Source of the DNA: an uncultured Myxococcales bacterium
GTDB lineage: Bacteria > Myxococcota_A > UBA9042 > DTJE01
NCBI GenBank assembly: GCA_903936705.1
Contig: CAIZWN010000084.1
Coordinates: 1-64,000, forward strand
Length of the DNA stretch: 64,000 nt
Direction: 5' to 3'
The notes under the pieces were generated by a model that saw only the letters and a program-made list of their open reading frames with translations, was not told the origin of the DNA and did not search any database. Shown piece by piece: positions 6,962 to 16,045 of this stretch (position 1 is its first letter; every line of letters begins with the position of its first letter). A program made the position numbers and the translations under genes.

Positions 6962-9531
6962 TGAAAATCCCATTGACCTGTCACGGCGCGATTTCGATGG
7001 CTGTCGCGATGATCCTGATGTCGGCATGCATCCTGAACATCTCCTGTTACAAGGGCATTCCTTCGGACATCTACTTCCAATGCACGGTGGATGGCGATTG
7101 CGGAGGCGGTTGGTCCTGCCTTCCTTGTCCGGCGGCGATTGGCCTTAATGGTGTCTGCGTGAAGAACGGGGATTCCGCGCCTGACGGTTGCGCGACTGAC
7201 CTCGACATTACGCCTATCGACGGCCAGGAGGTCGATTCCAAGGATGCTGGCGACCTGCCGGATACGATTATCGATCAGGGATCAGACGACCGCAGCGACC
7301 CTGACATGACAGTATTTGATCCGTCGCAAGATCAATCGGCGGATGCTTGTGACGACGATCAACTGCCGGATTTGAGCGAAGTCGTTTCCGACGTCAACCA
7401 TGACCTTCAGGACAGCCAAGGCGTGGACATTCCCTTGGTCGGAGTTGGAGGCGCCTGTTCGGACGATGCCAACTGTCTGGGAGGTGCCTGCCTGCCCTGG
7501 CTTGCAAACGACCCTGAATCCGCGAAAGTCTGCATTGGTCGATGCGATGACGGCTGTCCTGCCGGCTTGCAGTGCCTGGCTTCGGGCGATGCCGGCGTCG
7601 CGATGTGCATGCCGATCCCAGGGGGCCTGTGCGCGGCGTGTCAGGTGCGCTCGGACTGCCCGACTTCGGGAAGCCATTGCCTGGAGATGCCTGGGGGCGG
7701 CCGCTATTGCACCACGCCGTGCCCAACCGGAACGTGCCTGATCGGCTTTACATGCACGCTGCTGGATATAGAGGGCTTGCCAGAGGATCAGCAGAACCAG
7801 TGCCTGCCGAACCTGGGCGATTGCGCTTGCACCGCGGAACTGAAGGACATGGCATTCCCGTGCGAGATCCGCAACCAGTTCGGCTCCTGCAATGGTGTGC
7901 GCCTTTGCAGCCCGTCAGGGCAGTGGTCGGCCTGCTCGTCGCGGGTTCCGTCGCTCGAAAAGTGCAACAAGGAGGACGACGACTGCGACGGCGCCTCCGA
8001 TGATGGCTTCACCTATCGTGGCCTTGGTATGGGCGCTGAATGCGTGGGCGACGGCCTGTGCGGAATCGGTAAGGTGCAGTGTAGCATCGACGGCAGTCGG
8101 GCGACTTGCAGTAATTTCGACGGTTCCGAGTCGCAGTCAACCCCCGAGACGTGTGACTTACTGGACAACGACTGCAACGGAGAGACGGATGACGGGATGG
8201 TGGCATCCGAATTCGATTGCCGCAGAAAGGGCATCTGCACGGGAACAACCATCCCAGCGGCATGCGTGGATGGCGCTTGGTTATGCGACTACTCAGTCGT
8301 CCCCGGCTTTGAGTTTGTAGAGACTCTTTGTGACGGCATCGACAGCGATTGCGACGGCGTCATCGATGCACAGTTCCTGCTTGGCGAGCCCTGCGACGGG
8401 CCGGACACGGATCAATGCAAGAACGGAATTTTCGAGTGCAGCGCCAACGGTCGAGGAGCCACGTGCGGGGTCGAGATAATCACTGATATTCGCGAGACCT
8501 GCAGCGGTATGGATGACGACTGTGATGGCATGACCGACGAGGATTTCCCGGCGGGCGAACCGTGCGACGGGCCTGATGCAGACTCATGTTTGCTGGGGAG
8601 GTACACCTGCACTGCCGACGGCACTGGCGTCGAGTGTGTTAACGAGCCAGACCCGCCAAACCCGTCAACAGCCGAGCTTTGCGACGGTCTCGACAACGAC
8701 TGCGACGGGACCTTTGACAACGGCGGCGACGCGCTCTGCCTACCAGGCCAAGCGTGCCAGGGTTCGGCGGGATGCGTGTGCGTGCCGGACTGCACCGGTA
8801 AGGCCTGCGGTGACGACGGTTGCGGAACAAGTTGCGGTAAGTGCACCGGAATAAGAACTTGTGACGGAAACGGTAAATGCTTACTTACCGACACGGATGC
8901 CGACGGGGTTCCTGACGATGGGGACGCGTCTGGCGTGGCAGGGGACTATCTTTGTAAAGGCCTGGGCCTCCCCGCTTCTTGCGACGACAACTGCCTAACC
9001 GTGCTCAATCCCGACCAGGTCGATCATGATGGCGACGGCATGGGAGATGCGTGCGACAGCAGTACTGTCTACGCGTGCTACCAGGAGACGGCGACCGAGG
9101 CAAATAGCTGTGGAGCCGTGGGAGGAGGGAGCTATTCGAAGAACGGGGCGTGGAACGATGGCGTCTGGGATGGAAGCTACACGAACGCCGATGCTACCGG
9201 GCTATACGTGACCTACGTCAAGCCGCCGAAAGTGACAGGAGCAAAGCTAAGGATTGATCGCTATCTCTGGGAGAGCACGCACGGAATCGTTGAAGGGGAC
9301 CTCCCAAGCCAATGCTGGAGTGGGCCTGTAGCACAGCTATGGATACACCAGATTAGGAGTCCCGCAGACGGGCGCTGTAGCGCGACAGCAGGGCAGTATT
9401 GTTTGTTCGTAGATTGCTTTAATGGCTCATCCTGGATTACGGGCCCCGGCGGCTCAGGTTCCGTAAATCAATCCAATCATTTCAATACGCTATACGAGGA
9501 AGGAATAACCTGGACAATTTCTCTACCCTGA
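6961..9531 (+). CDS. Large Cys-rich MopE-like putative metal-binding lipoprotein
   Basis: This 856-residue protein has a lipoprotein-like signal peptide (MKIPLTCHGAISMAVAMILM, cysteines at SAC and SC just after). GGGAGG lies 8 bp before the ATG, which overlaps the previous stop. After an Asp-rich linker it carries Cys-rich segments and a series of MopE-type motifs: CNKEDDDCDG, CDLLDNDCNG, CDGIDSDCDG, CSGMDDDCDG and CDGLDNDCDG. Then comes a CGDDGCGTSCG block and thrombospondin type 3-like Ca2+ repeats (DTDADGVPDDGD, DHDGDGMGDACD). A C-terminal domain of ~160 residues is unrecognised. MopE repeats are associated with copper or calcium binding at the cell surface; metal identity here is inference. 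Confidence 0.8.
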   Translation: MKIPLTCHGAISMAVAMILMSACILNISCYKGIPSDIYFQCTVDGDCGGGWSCLPCPAAIGLNGVCVKNGDSAPDGCATDLDITPIDGQEVDSKDAGDLPDTIIDQGSDDRSDPDMTVFDPSQDQSADACDDDQLPDLSEVVSDVNHDLQDSQGVDIPLVGVGGACSDDANCLGGACLPWLANDPESAKVCIGRCDDGCPAGLQCLASGDAGVAMCMPIPGGLCAACQVRSDCPTSGSHCLEMPGGGRYCTTPCPTGTCLIGFTCTLLDIEGLPEDQQNQCLPNLGDCACTAELKDMAFPCEIRNQFGSCNGVRLCSPSGQWSACSSRVPSLEKCNKEDDDCDGASDDGFTYRGLGMGAECVGDGLCGIGKVQCSIDGSRATCSNFDGSESQSTPETCDLLDNDCNGETDDGMVASEFDCRRKGICTGTTIPAACVDGAWLCDYSVVPGFEFVETLCDGIDSDCDGVIDAQFLLGEPCDGPDTDQCKNGIFECSANGRGATCGVEIITDIRETCSGMDDDCDGMTDEDFPAGEPCDGPDADSCLLGRYTCTADGTGVECVNEPDPPNPSTAELCDGLDNDCDGTFDNGGDALCLPGQACQGSAGCVCVPDCTGKACGDDGCGTSCGKCTGIRTCDGNGKCLLTDTDADGVPDDGDASGVAGDYLCKGLGLPASCDDNCLTVLNPDQVDHDGDGMGDACDSSTVYACYQETATEANSCGAVGGGSYSKNGAWNDGVWDGSYTNADATGLYVTYVKPPKVTGAKLRIDRYLWESTHGIVEGDLPSQCWSGPVAQLWIHQIRSPADGRCSATAGQYCLFVDCFNGSSWITGPGGSGSVNQSNHFNTLYEEGITWTISLP

Positions 9532-9613
9532 ACGACCTGCGGTTGGTGAATTTCGAGACGGTCGTCAAACGGCTTTCAGAAGCAGGGCCAGCGCATGCGG
9601 CTCCCTTTTCAAC

Positions 9614-9726
9614 TATACCCACAACGCCTGGGATTCACCCGCATACATGGTCATGATGATTGTCGGTGGACGGCTAGTTCGCGGTATCCCAAGGCGTTGG
9701 ATTAAACTAGACTACCTTCCGGAGGA
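9614..9726. repeat. Inverted-repeat intergenic element, copy 2 (family 2)
   Basis: The arms CAACGCCTGGGAT (9622-9634) and ATCCCAAGGCGTTG (9686-9699) pair with one extra unpaired base. The copy is very similar to 1303-1404. Immediately outside the right arm is TAAACTAGACT, which contains a possible -10 box TAGACT, then GGAGG before the small gene at 9735. The element could therefore act as a promoter-bearing leader, or be an attC-like recombination site; the sequence alone cannot decide. Confidence 0.6.
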
Positions 9727-9734
9727 TTAACCCA

Positions 9735-9860
9735 ATGCCCCGTGTCTGCGCCAAATGCGGACGTAAGTTCGACGGCAACGGCACGCATTTTTCGGACGAC
9801 GGTTCAATTCCGACCGAAGAGGCGGCGTCGTTGATGTTCCACAGGGGGAATTCCGCTTGA
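9735..9860 (+). CDS. 41-residue CxxC peptide, coupled to downstream lipoprotein
   Basis: This small frame begins MPRVCAKCGRKFDGNGTHF and ends at a TGA that overlaps the ATG of the next gene (TGATG). GGAGG lies 9 bp before its ATG. The single CxxC followed by CGRKFDGNG resembles half of a zinc ribbon. The coupling and ribosome site argue that it is translated, perhaps as a leader peptide for the lipoprotein gene or as a small metal-binding protein. It is unusually hydrophilic and has no signal peptide. Confidence 0.5.
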   Translation: MPRVCAKCGRKFDGNGTHFSDDGSIPTEEAASLMFHRGNSA

Positions 9861-11506
9861 TGAATCAACTGGGTGTCATGAAAGGCGTCGGCATCTTGGT
9901 TCTGGGCAGCATTGTGTTCGCGATTACTGCATGCATGACAGCGCCAGTGAGGCCTGATTCAGGGGATTCGAGTACAGACAGTCGTGGGGACCTCGGTCTC
10001 GATACGATTGTTTCATCGGACACGTTTGGGGAAACCCCTGTGGCCGACGAGGCTGTGTCTCCGATGGATCCAGGCCCGGACATATGCAACGCGAACGACC
10101 ACAAGGCATGTCTAGGCGGAAACGTTGTTTGGTATGACTCGTGCGGGAACGTGGGATCCTTCGTACAGACGTGCCAGTACGGATGCACGGAAGGTGCGTG
10201 CGACGAGAGCAACGTATGTCCGTCGGGGTGGCCGGGCCTCGAGTTTTCGCCGTTGTTGATAGAGTTCGGTGGCAAGAATATTGGACATGTCGCAGCGGTA
10301 GAGTTGGAGATCAAATCGAACGGCACCCAGGCGCTTGTCATCTCAGGCATCGCGTTCAAGACCCCGGGTGGCAGTCCTGATTTCTCCCTGGATTTCACGG
10401 ATTTCCCCGGAGGCGTCGCACCTAGTGTCGCTGCTCCGGTGACTGTCGAGATCAATGCGTCGGTCAAGTTGCTGGTGATCTATCGCCCTGATTCCAGGAA
10501 TCCAATCGAACCCTCAACCGGTCAGGTCATCCTGGACACGGCGGTGGTCGTGGTGACCAGCAACACGTGCTTCGTTACGCAGGATATCCCGCTGTCGGGC
10601 TTCGGTGTCAATGTTGATTGTCCTACGCCGGTCATCCTCATCGAGGAAGGCGAAAATGCAAGACCACAGGCCACTATTCACCTTCATGGCGAGAGCAGCC
10701 AGCCGTCCTCGGGCTCGATCAAGAGCTATTCCTGGACCGTCGATCAGCCGTCTGAACACAAGTTTTCGCTGCAGCCCAATGCCGCCTTTGAGAAGCCGAC
10801 GCACGCGGTCAACGTCGGCGGTACATACACGTACTGCCTGGACGTGTGCGACAACAACTTCTGTTCCAATGACTTGCAGTGCAAGACTACCGTCTGCAAG
10901 ACGGTCACCGTCACGCCTGACGGCGGCATCCACTGTGAGGTCACCTGGAACACTCCCGGGGACAGCGACCAGCAGAACAGCGGCACTGACGCCGGTTCGG
11001 ACATGGACGTGCACTTCCTGCATCCCTATGCCTCAGGGCCGGACCTTGATGGCGACGGGAAGCCCGATGGCTGGTTTGACACTCCCTACGACGTGTTCTG
11101 GTACAACGCTAGGCCCGAGTGGGAATCAGTTGATCCGAATGCTGATAACAATCCTTCGCTGGGCCGTGATGACACCGATGGTGCTGGTCCCGAGAATGTC
11201 AACCTTCGCATGCCGGTCAGCGGCCGCGTGTATCGGGTTGGCGTCCACTACTGGTCGGACCACGGATTCGGCATCAGCTACCCACGCCTGAAGTGTTATA
11301 TCAATAGCGAAATGGTGTTTGATCGAGACCTTGATGTTTTAGGCAAGTCAATGAAACTGTGCGACATGTGGGAGGCGGCGACCATCTTGTGGCCTGAAGG
11401 CATTGTTACGGCCGTTGAGAACCCCGACAAGAGCCTGAAGATCACTCCGAACTACATGAACCCTGCCTTTATTGTCGTTGGCGGCAACCCATGCACCGCC
11501 AAGTGA
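9860..11506 (+). CDS. Lipoprotein with choice-of-anchor, PKD-like and DUF2135/YfaP-like domains
   Basis: The 548-residue product has a lipoprotein signal peptide (VFAITACMTAPVRP) and an Asp-rich linker. Residues ~110-250 look like an ASPM/SPD-2/Hydin-type immunoglobulin domain (LEFSPLLIEFGGKNIGHVAA). Residues ~255-350 look PKD-like (IKSYSWTVDQPSEHKFSLQP, TYTYCLDVCD). The C-terminal part (VTWNTPGDSD, DMDVHFLHP, DVFWYNARPEWE, GPENVNLRMP) resembles DUF2135/YfaP-like domains. The CMTAPVRP lipobox segment recurs in the kelch lipoprotein at 21615. It is probably a surface adhesion or structural protein; no enzyme motif is seen. Confidence 0.75.
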   Translation: MNQLGVMKGVGILVLGSIVFAITACMTAPVRPDSGDSSTDSRGDLGLDTIVSSDTFGETPVADEAVSPMDPGPDICNANDHKACLGGNVVWYDSCGNVGSFVQTCQYGCTEGACDESNVCPSGWPGLEFSPLLIEFGGKNIGHVAAVELEIKSNGTQALVISGIAFKTPGGSPDFSLDFTDFPGGVAPSVAAPVTVEINASVKLLVIYRPDSRNPIEPSTGQVILDTAVVVVTSNTCFVTQDIPLSGFGVNVDCPTPVILIEEGENARPQATIHLHGESSQPSSGSIKSYSWTVDQPSEHKFSLQPNAAFEKPTHAVNVGGTYTYCLDVCDNNFCSNDLQCKTTVCKTVTVTPDGGIHCEVTWNTPGDSDQQNSGTDAGSDMDVHFLHPYASGPDLDGDGKPDGWFDTPYDVFWYNARPEWESVDPNADNNPSLGRDDTDGAGPENVNLRMPVSGRVYRVGVHYWSDHGFGISYPRLKCYINSEMVFDRDLDVLGKSMKLCDMWEAATILWPEGIVTAVENPDKSLKITPNYMNPAFIVVGGNPCTAK

Positions 11507-11643
11507 CGCAACTCCTCCACACCGCAAATCTGTGGCTACATTCGAGCTCGTAAGTCTTCGGCATGGTCCTAAGGGATGAATACGGTTCACTTGAAACCTG
11601 TTACCGAGAGCGCCATCTTACTTCCGTCTTACGGAGGTGCCCG

Positions 11644-11796
11644 ATGACGAAGACAACGGTTTCGTCGAAAGGCCAGATAGTGATCCCGAAGGGAATACGA
11701 GCCTCCCATGGCTGGGCGGCGGGCATGGAGATCGAGATTGAGGAGCGCGGGGGCTGCGTCGTCTTGCGGCCTGTTCGAAAGCTTCCCAGGACTTAG
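11644..11796 (+). pseudogene. Frameshifted MazE/AbrB-type antitoxin
   Basis: GGAGG precedes an ATG opening MTKTTVSSKGQIVIPKGIR, the classic swapped-hairpin AbrB start. The frame then gives MEIEIEERGGCVVLRPV and stops after RKLPRT, only 50 residues; relatives usually run to ~75-85. Shifting frame just before the stop yields LADLIGCSCRRLGKSKRAS, which resembles the expected antitoxin tail (DL-GC). A small indel near 11793 therefore probably broke the gene. No toxin gene follows it. Confidence 0.6.
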
Positions 11797-12133
11797 CTGG
11801 CTGACCTGATCGGCTGTTCGTGTAGAAGGCTGGGGAAATCGAAGAGGGCGTCCCGGTGAGGTTCCCGGTGACCATGGCCAGGTGATGAGTCTGGGGTACA
11901 AACGGTCCACCACCTGGCCCACCACATTTTCACCAAGGCCTGTCACGGCTATCCTGGTCCTGGGCGGGAATCGCAATGGACTATTACTGCGCACTCTTCC
12001 AAGGTTTCCCTTCCGTAGATGTGGCGGTCCGTGGCACGATTGCTCCGACGGATCATTGCCTTATCGGAGAGGCAGGATCGAATGACGGGAGAGAGGTGAC
12101 GCCGGGCGCACGCCGTCTCCCCGCGGGAGGAAG
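11797..12133. other. Intergenic gap without a recognisable gene
   Basis: These 337 bp hold the out-of-frame tail of the antitoxin fragment (to about 11860) and then ~270 bp in which I see no gene, tRNA or repeat that I can defend. GGGAGG occurs just before the start of the glycyl radical enzyme gene. Confidence 0.4.
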
Positions 12134-15121
12134 ATGCACCGACCCTCGGGAACTTCGCTGCTGGTCCGCGCCCTGCTGGGCGCCATGTCGCTCTCGATCC
12201 GCCTGAGCCCCCGCGTCCGGGCCCACTTTCTTGGGGTGGACGGGTGGATGGATTTCCGGGTAGGGATCCGCACTGTCGATGACTCGGTCCGGGCGTCCAT
12301 CCACTTCCACGACGGGCGTGCCAACGTCTCTCCAGGCGTCCCCGACGACGCGGACACGGTACTCTGCTTCCGGGACGCAGCGTGCCTGCGGCGGATGCTC
12401 AGCGCCACGCCCGAGGAAGTGATGAACATGCTGCTGCGCAGCGAGCTTTCGACGCGCGGCAACCTCGCCACCTTGAACAAGTTCAACTTCTTCCTGTCGC
12501 TGCTGCTGAAAGGTCGCCACGACGCCCTGCGCCGGCGTCGTGCGAAGGCGCGGCGGGCCGTGGACGACCGGGTGCGCCAGGCTGAAAAGCTGCGCCCGGC
12601 GGCCGTTTTGCAGCCGCGGACGGCCCATGATGCGCGATCGGCCTCGGAGCGCCTCTCGGCTGCCCCGTGTGACGCGGTGCGCTTCCTGGACGACCCCTGC
12701 CTGTCGGCCTGGTCCCTGGCTGACTTCCCGCGCCTGGCCGCGTTCCGGGAGATACACTTTACGCGGCGGCCGGTGCTATGTGCCGAGCGGGCGCGGCTGG
12801 TCACGGAGTGGTGCCGAGGGAACGGCTTCGAGACCGACGGGGAGGGGCGGCCCTGGGTCCCGGAACTGCGACAGGCCCAAATCCTACGCCACGTGCTCGA
12901 GCACAAGGCGGCGCGGATCCGCCCGAACGACCTGCTGCCGGGCACGACCACCGCCGAGGAGATCGGTGTGGTGCTCTACCCCGATACCCACGGCACCACG
13001 ATCTGGGGAGAACTGTTGTCGGTCGCCGAGCGGGAGCTGAACCCCTACGACATCAGCGACGAAACGCGCCGCCTGCTGCACTTCGACGTCTTCCCATACT
13101 GGGAAAAACGCAACGTCCGCGAGGACGTCCGGCGCAACCACGGCGAGCCACTGGGCCAGCGCCTGGACGAGCGCTTCGCTGTCTACTTCATCTGGAAGAC
13201 GGTCGCGATCTCGCACACCATTGCCGACTTTCCGCGCCTGCTGCGCCTGGGTACCCGGGGCATGGCCGACGAGATCCGGGCCGCCCGGGACGCGGCTGAC
13301 CAGGCCGACGGCGACCGCCGGGATCTTTTCGAGGCGATGGGGATCGTGCTGGAGGGGCTGGAGACCTACGCGGCGCGCCTGGCCGGGACCGCCAGCCGGG
13401 AGGCGGAGGTCGCGACTGACCCGGTTCGACGCGGGGAACTTCTTAGGATCGCGGAGATCTGCGAGCGCGTCCCACGGGAGCCGGCCCGTACGCTCCAGGA
13501 GGCCCTGACCGCGATCTGGCTGGCCTGGGTCGCCCTGCACATGGAGAACACCAACGCCGGTCTGTCCCTCGGTCGCCTCGACCAGTGGCTCCATCCCTAC
13601 TTCGAGGCGGACCTGGAGGCGGCGGGGCCGGAGGGGCGGCGGGAGGCCATCGCCCGGGCTATCGAGCTGACCGGGTGCTTCTTTCTGCGCTGCACGGACC
13701 ACCTGCCCCTGGTGCCGGACATCGGGAACTTCCTGTTCGGTGGCAGCTCGTCGGACCAGGCTGTGACCCTGGGCGGCGTGACTCCCGACGGCCGCGACGG
13801 CGTCAACGACATGACCTTCGTGCTTTTGAAGGTCACCGAGATGCTGGGCCTGCGGGACCCTAACGTGAACGCCCGGTACCACCAGGGCATCAACTCGGAA
13901 ACGTACCTGCGGCGCCTGTGCGAGGTGAACCTCGTGACGACCGCGACTCCGTCGATCCACAACGACGCGGCGGTGATGCAGGCCCTGACCGAGTTTTCGT
14001 ACCCCCCCGAGCACCTCCGGGACTGGGCCGCGACCGGGTGTGTGGAACCGACGCTTTGCGGGAGGCACTTCGGGCACACCGGAAACATCATGCTGAACCT
14101 CGTCGCGGCGCTGGAGATGGCTCTGAACGACGGCCGGCACCCCTTGATGGATTGGAAGGTCGGGCCTTCCACCGGCGACCCAGCGGGGGGCGCCTTCCCG
14201 CGCTTCGAGGACTTCGAGGCGGCGTTCCAGGCTCAGCTTGGGTTCCTGGTGGACCGGATGTGCGAGTACAACGACATGCTGGGTCGGGCCCACGCGCGGA
14301 TCCGCCCGACGCCGCTTTTGTCGGCCCTGATCGACGGGACGCTCGAAAAGGGCCGCGACGTGACCCGGGGTGGCGCTCGCTACAACACCACGGGCGTCGC
14401 CTGCATCGGGCTGACCGACGTCGTGGACTCGCTGACGGCGATCCGGCAGCTGGTCTATCGCGACAAGCGGGTCACCTTCGCGGCGCTTGCCGAGGCGCTG
14501 CGGACCGACTTTGCCAGCGAGCCGGCGCTGCATGCCCTGATCTGCACGCGGGTCCCGAAGTTCGGGTCGGGGGACGAGGAGGCGCTGGCGACCGCGAACC
14601 GCATGGCCCGCTTTACCCACGACCTCCTGGCATCCCACCGCAACCACCGCGATGCGCCCTACACCGCGGGCTTCTGGTCGATGTCGAACCACGTCGCCTT
14701 CGGATGCCTTAGCGGCGCGCTGCCTTCTGGGCGGCGGAAGGGAAAGCCTTTCACGCCGGGGCTGACCCCGTCGGCCATGGCCTCGAAGCACCTCCTGGAC
14801 CCGATCCGGGATGTCGCGCGTCTGGACCCGCGCAGCATGACGAACAACATCGCCTTCAACGTGAAGGTGGTGCCGCGGCCCGGGGGCGGGCACGCCGAGG
14901 CGGTGGACGAACTGCTGGCGCTGGCGAAGACCTACATCGAACTTGGCGGGATGCAGATGCAGTTCAACGTGGTCGGCTCGGACACGCTCCGGGAGGCGAT
15001 GGCCTACCCCGACAGGCACCGGGACCTCCTGGTGCGCATCTCCGGATACAACGCCTACTTCGTGACCCTGAACCGGGACCTCCAGTTGGAACTGGTCGAG
15101 CGCGCCGAGTACCGCGCATGA
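12134..15121 (+). CDS. Glycyl radical enzyme with SCP2-like N-terminal domain
   Basis: The product is 995 residues. The C-terminal ~780 residues are a pyruvate formate-lyase-type barrel. The thiyl cysteine is Cys636 with Glu638 in ATGCVEP, the pattern of glycyl radical dehydratases and lyases rather than PFL itself. The radical glycine is Gly971 in RISGYNAYF. The first ~150 residues are an extra domain (SIHFHDGRANVSPG, DTVLCFRDAACLRRML) resembling an SCP2 sterol-carrier fold, which usually binds hydrophobic ligands. FGHTGNIMLNL follows the active-site loop instead of residues I know from characterised members. Substrate unknown; a lipophilic substrate is inference. GGAGG lies close (3 bp) to the ATG. 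The activase overlaps its stop. Confidence 0.88.
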   Translation: MHRPSGTSLLVRALLGAMSLSIRLSPRVRAHFLGVDGWMDFRVGIRTVDDSVRASIHFHDGRANVSPGVPDDADTVLCFRDAACLRRMLSATPEEVMNMLLRSELSTRGNLATLNKFNFFLSLLLKGRHDALRRRRAKARRAVDDRVRQAEKLRPAAVLQPRTAHDARSASERLSAAPCDAVRFLDDPCLSAWSLADFPRLAAFREIHFTRRPVLCAERARLVTEWCRGNGFETDGEGRPWVPELRQAQILRHVLEHKAARIRPNDLLPGTTTAEEIGVVLYPDTHGTTIWGELLSVAERELNPYDISDETRRLLHFDVFPYWEKRNVREDVRRNHGEPLGQRLDERFAVYFIWKTVAISHTIADFPRLLRLGTRGMADEIRAARDAADQADGDRRDLFEAMGIVLEGLETYAARLAGTASREAEVATDPVRRGELLRIAEICERVPREPARTLQEALTAIWLAWVALHMENTNAGLSLGRLDQWLHPYFEADLEAAGPEGRREAIARAIELTGCFFLRCTDHLPLVPDIGNFLFGGSSSDQAVTLGGVTPDGRDGVNDMTFVLLKVTEMLGLRDPNVNARYHQGINSETYLRRLCEVNLVTTATPSIHNDAAVMQALTEFSYPPEHLRDWAATGCVEPTLCGRHFGHTGNIMLNLVAALEMALNDGRHPLMDWKVGPSTGDPAGGAFPRFEDFEAAFQAQLGFLVDRMCEYNDMLGRAHARIRPTPLLSALIDGTLEKGRDVTRGGARYNTTGVACIGLTDVVDSLTAIRQLVYRDKRVTFAALAEALRTDFASEPALHALICTRVPKFGSGDEEALATANRMARFTHDLLASHRNHRDAPYTAGFWSMSNHVAFGCLSGALPSGRRKGKPFTPGLTPSAMASKHLLDPIRDVARLDPRSMTNNIAFNVKVVPRPGGGHAEAVDELLALAKTYIELGGMQMQFNVVGSDTLREAMAYPDRHRDLLVRISGYNAYFVTLNRDLQLELVERAEYRA

Positions 15122-16032
15122 ATGTGACCGGTGACATCGCCACGGTTCTGGAGTTCAAGCGGGGGAGCTGCGACGACGGCCCCGGCCTGCGGACCGTGGT
15201 CTTCCTGAAGGGCTGCCCGCTGGCGTGTGCCTGGTGCCACAACCCCGAGAGCCGGCAGGCTGGGCCGGAGTTGGCGTTCTTTGGCGAGGAGTGCGTGGAG
15301 TGCGGGGCTTGCGCGGCGGCTTGCCCCGAGGGCGCTCTGCCAGGGGGCACCGGGGCGAGCCTGGACCGGGGGCGGTGTACCTTGTGTTTCAAGTGCGCGG
15401 ACGCATGCCCGTCGGGGGCCCTGCGACAGATGGGGCGACCCGTGACCGTGGGCGAGGCGATGGAGGTCATCGAGCGGGACGTTCCGTTCTTCCGGAACTC
15501 GGGCGGGGGCGTGACCCTGACCGGCGGCGAGCCTACGTTGTACCTGGAGTGGGTGTCGAGCCTGTTGCAACGCTGCCGGGAGCGGGGGATCCACACCCTG
15601 GTCGAGACCTGCGGCGCGTTCGCGTCCGAGGCGTTCGAGCAGCGGTTGGCGCCGTGGCTGGACGCGGTCTTCTTCGACTGCAAACTGCTGGACGGCGAGG
15701 CCCACCGCCGCTGGTGCGGCGCGGACAACGCGCGGATCCTGGACAACCTGCGTCGCCTGTCGCCGTCCTCGGGGGCGGCGCCGCGGCACGTGCTGCCCCG
15801 GATCCCCCTGGTGCCTGGCGTGACGGACACGGACGAGAATCTGCGCGGGTGGGCCGGGCACCTGGCTGGTCTGGGGTTCAGGCACGTGGCTCTGCTGCCC
15901 TACAACCCGACGTGGTCCCGGAAGGCCGAGGCGCTGGGGCGCAAGGCCGAGTTCGCATCCGCGGGGTTCGCGACGGCGGCCGACCTGGCGCGGTGCCGGG
16001 CGTGGTTCGCCGGGTTCGAGCGGGTGACCTGA
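15118..16032 (+). CDS. Glycyl-radical-enzyme activating enzyme (radical SAM)
   Basis: This 304-residue protein overlaps the glycyl radical enzyme gene by ATGA. The radical SAM cysteines are Cys33, Cys37 and Cys40 in KGCPLACAWC. A ferredoxin-like insert carries two CxxCxxCxxxC clusters at residues 59-69 and 87-97, the layout of activases for dehydratase/decarboxylase-type enzymes. TLTGGEPT is the usual GGE motif binding SAM. It should generate the glycyl radical on Gly971 of the upstream protein using SAM and a low-potential electron donor, and is oxygen-sensitive. Confidence 0.93.
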   Translation: MNVTGDIATVLEFKRGSCDDGPGLRTVVFLKGCPLACAWCHNPESRQAGPELAFFGEECVECGACAAACPEGALPGGTGASLDRGRCTLCFKCADACPSGALRQMGRPVTVGEAMEVIERDVPFFRNSGGGVTLTGGEPTLYLEWVSSLLQRCRERGIHTLVETCGAFASEAFEQRLAPWLDAVFFDCKLLDGEAHRRWCGADNARILDNLRRLSPSSGAAPRHVLPRIPLVPGVTDTDENLRGWAGHLAGLGFRHVALLPYNPTWSRKAEALGRKAEFASAGFATAADLARCRAWFAGFERVT

Positions 16033-16045
16033 TCGGAGGGACGCG

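Noticed and set aside
6531-7148. A 205-codon frame overlapping the TPR gene
   Set aside because: It is out of frame with both the signal-peptide TPR protein and the MopE-like protein, and rich in Arg, Pro and Cys as expected for an off-frame translation.
1303-9726. Calling the whole region a chromosomal integron
   Set aside because: No integrase, genes in both orientations, only two full copies of the attC-like element, and the outer left arm does not fit the consensus well.
3458-11912. Shared 15-mer CAAACGGTCCACCAC at 3458 and 11898
   Set aside because: A single 15-base match in 64 kb is expected by chance a few times and the flanks do not align.
12884-15019. A 711-codon minus-strand open frame opposite the glycyl radical enzyme gene
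   Set aside because: It is a shadow of a very GC-rich real gene: the plus-strand frame has complete GRE motifs, while this one is composed of low-complexity Arg/Gly/Val with no domain.
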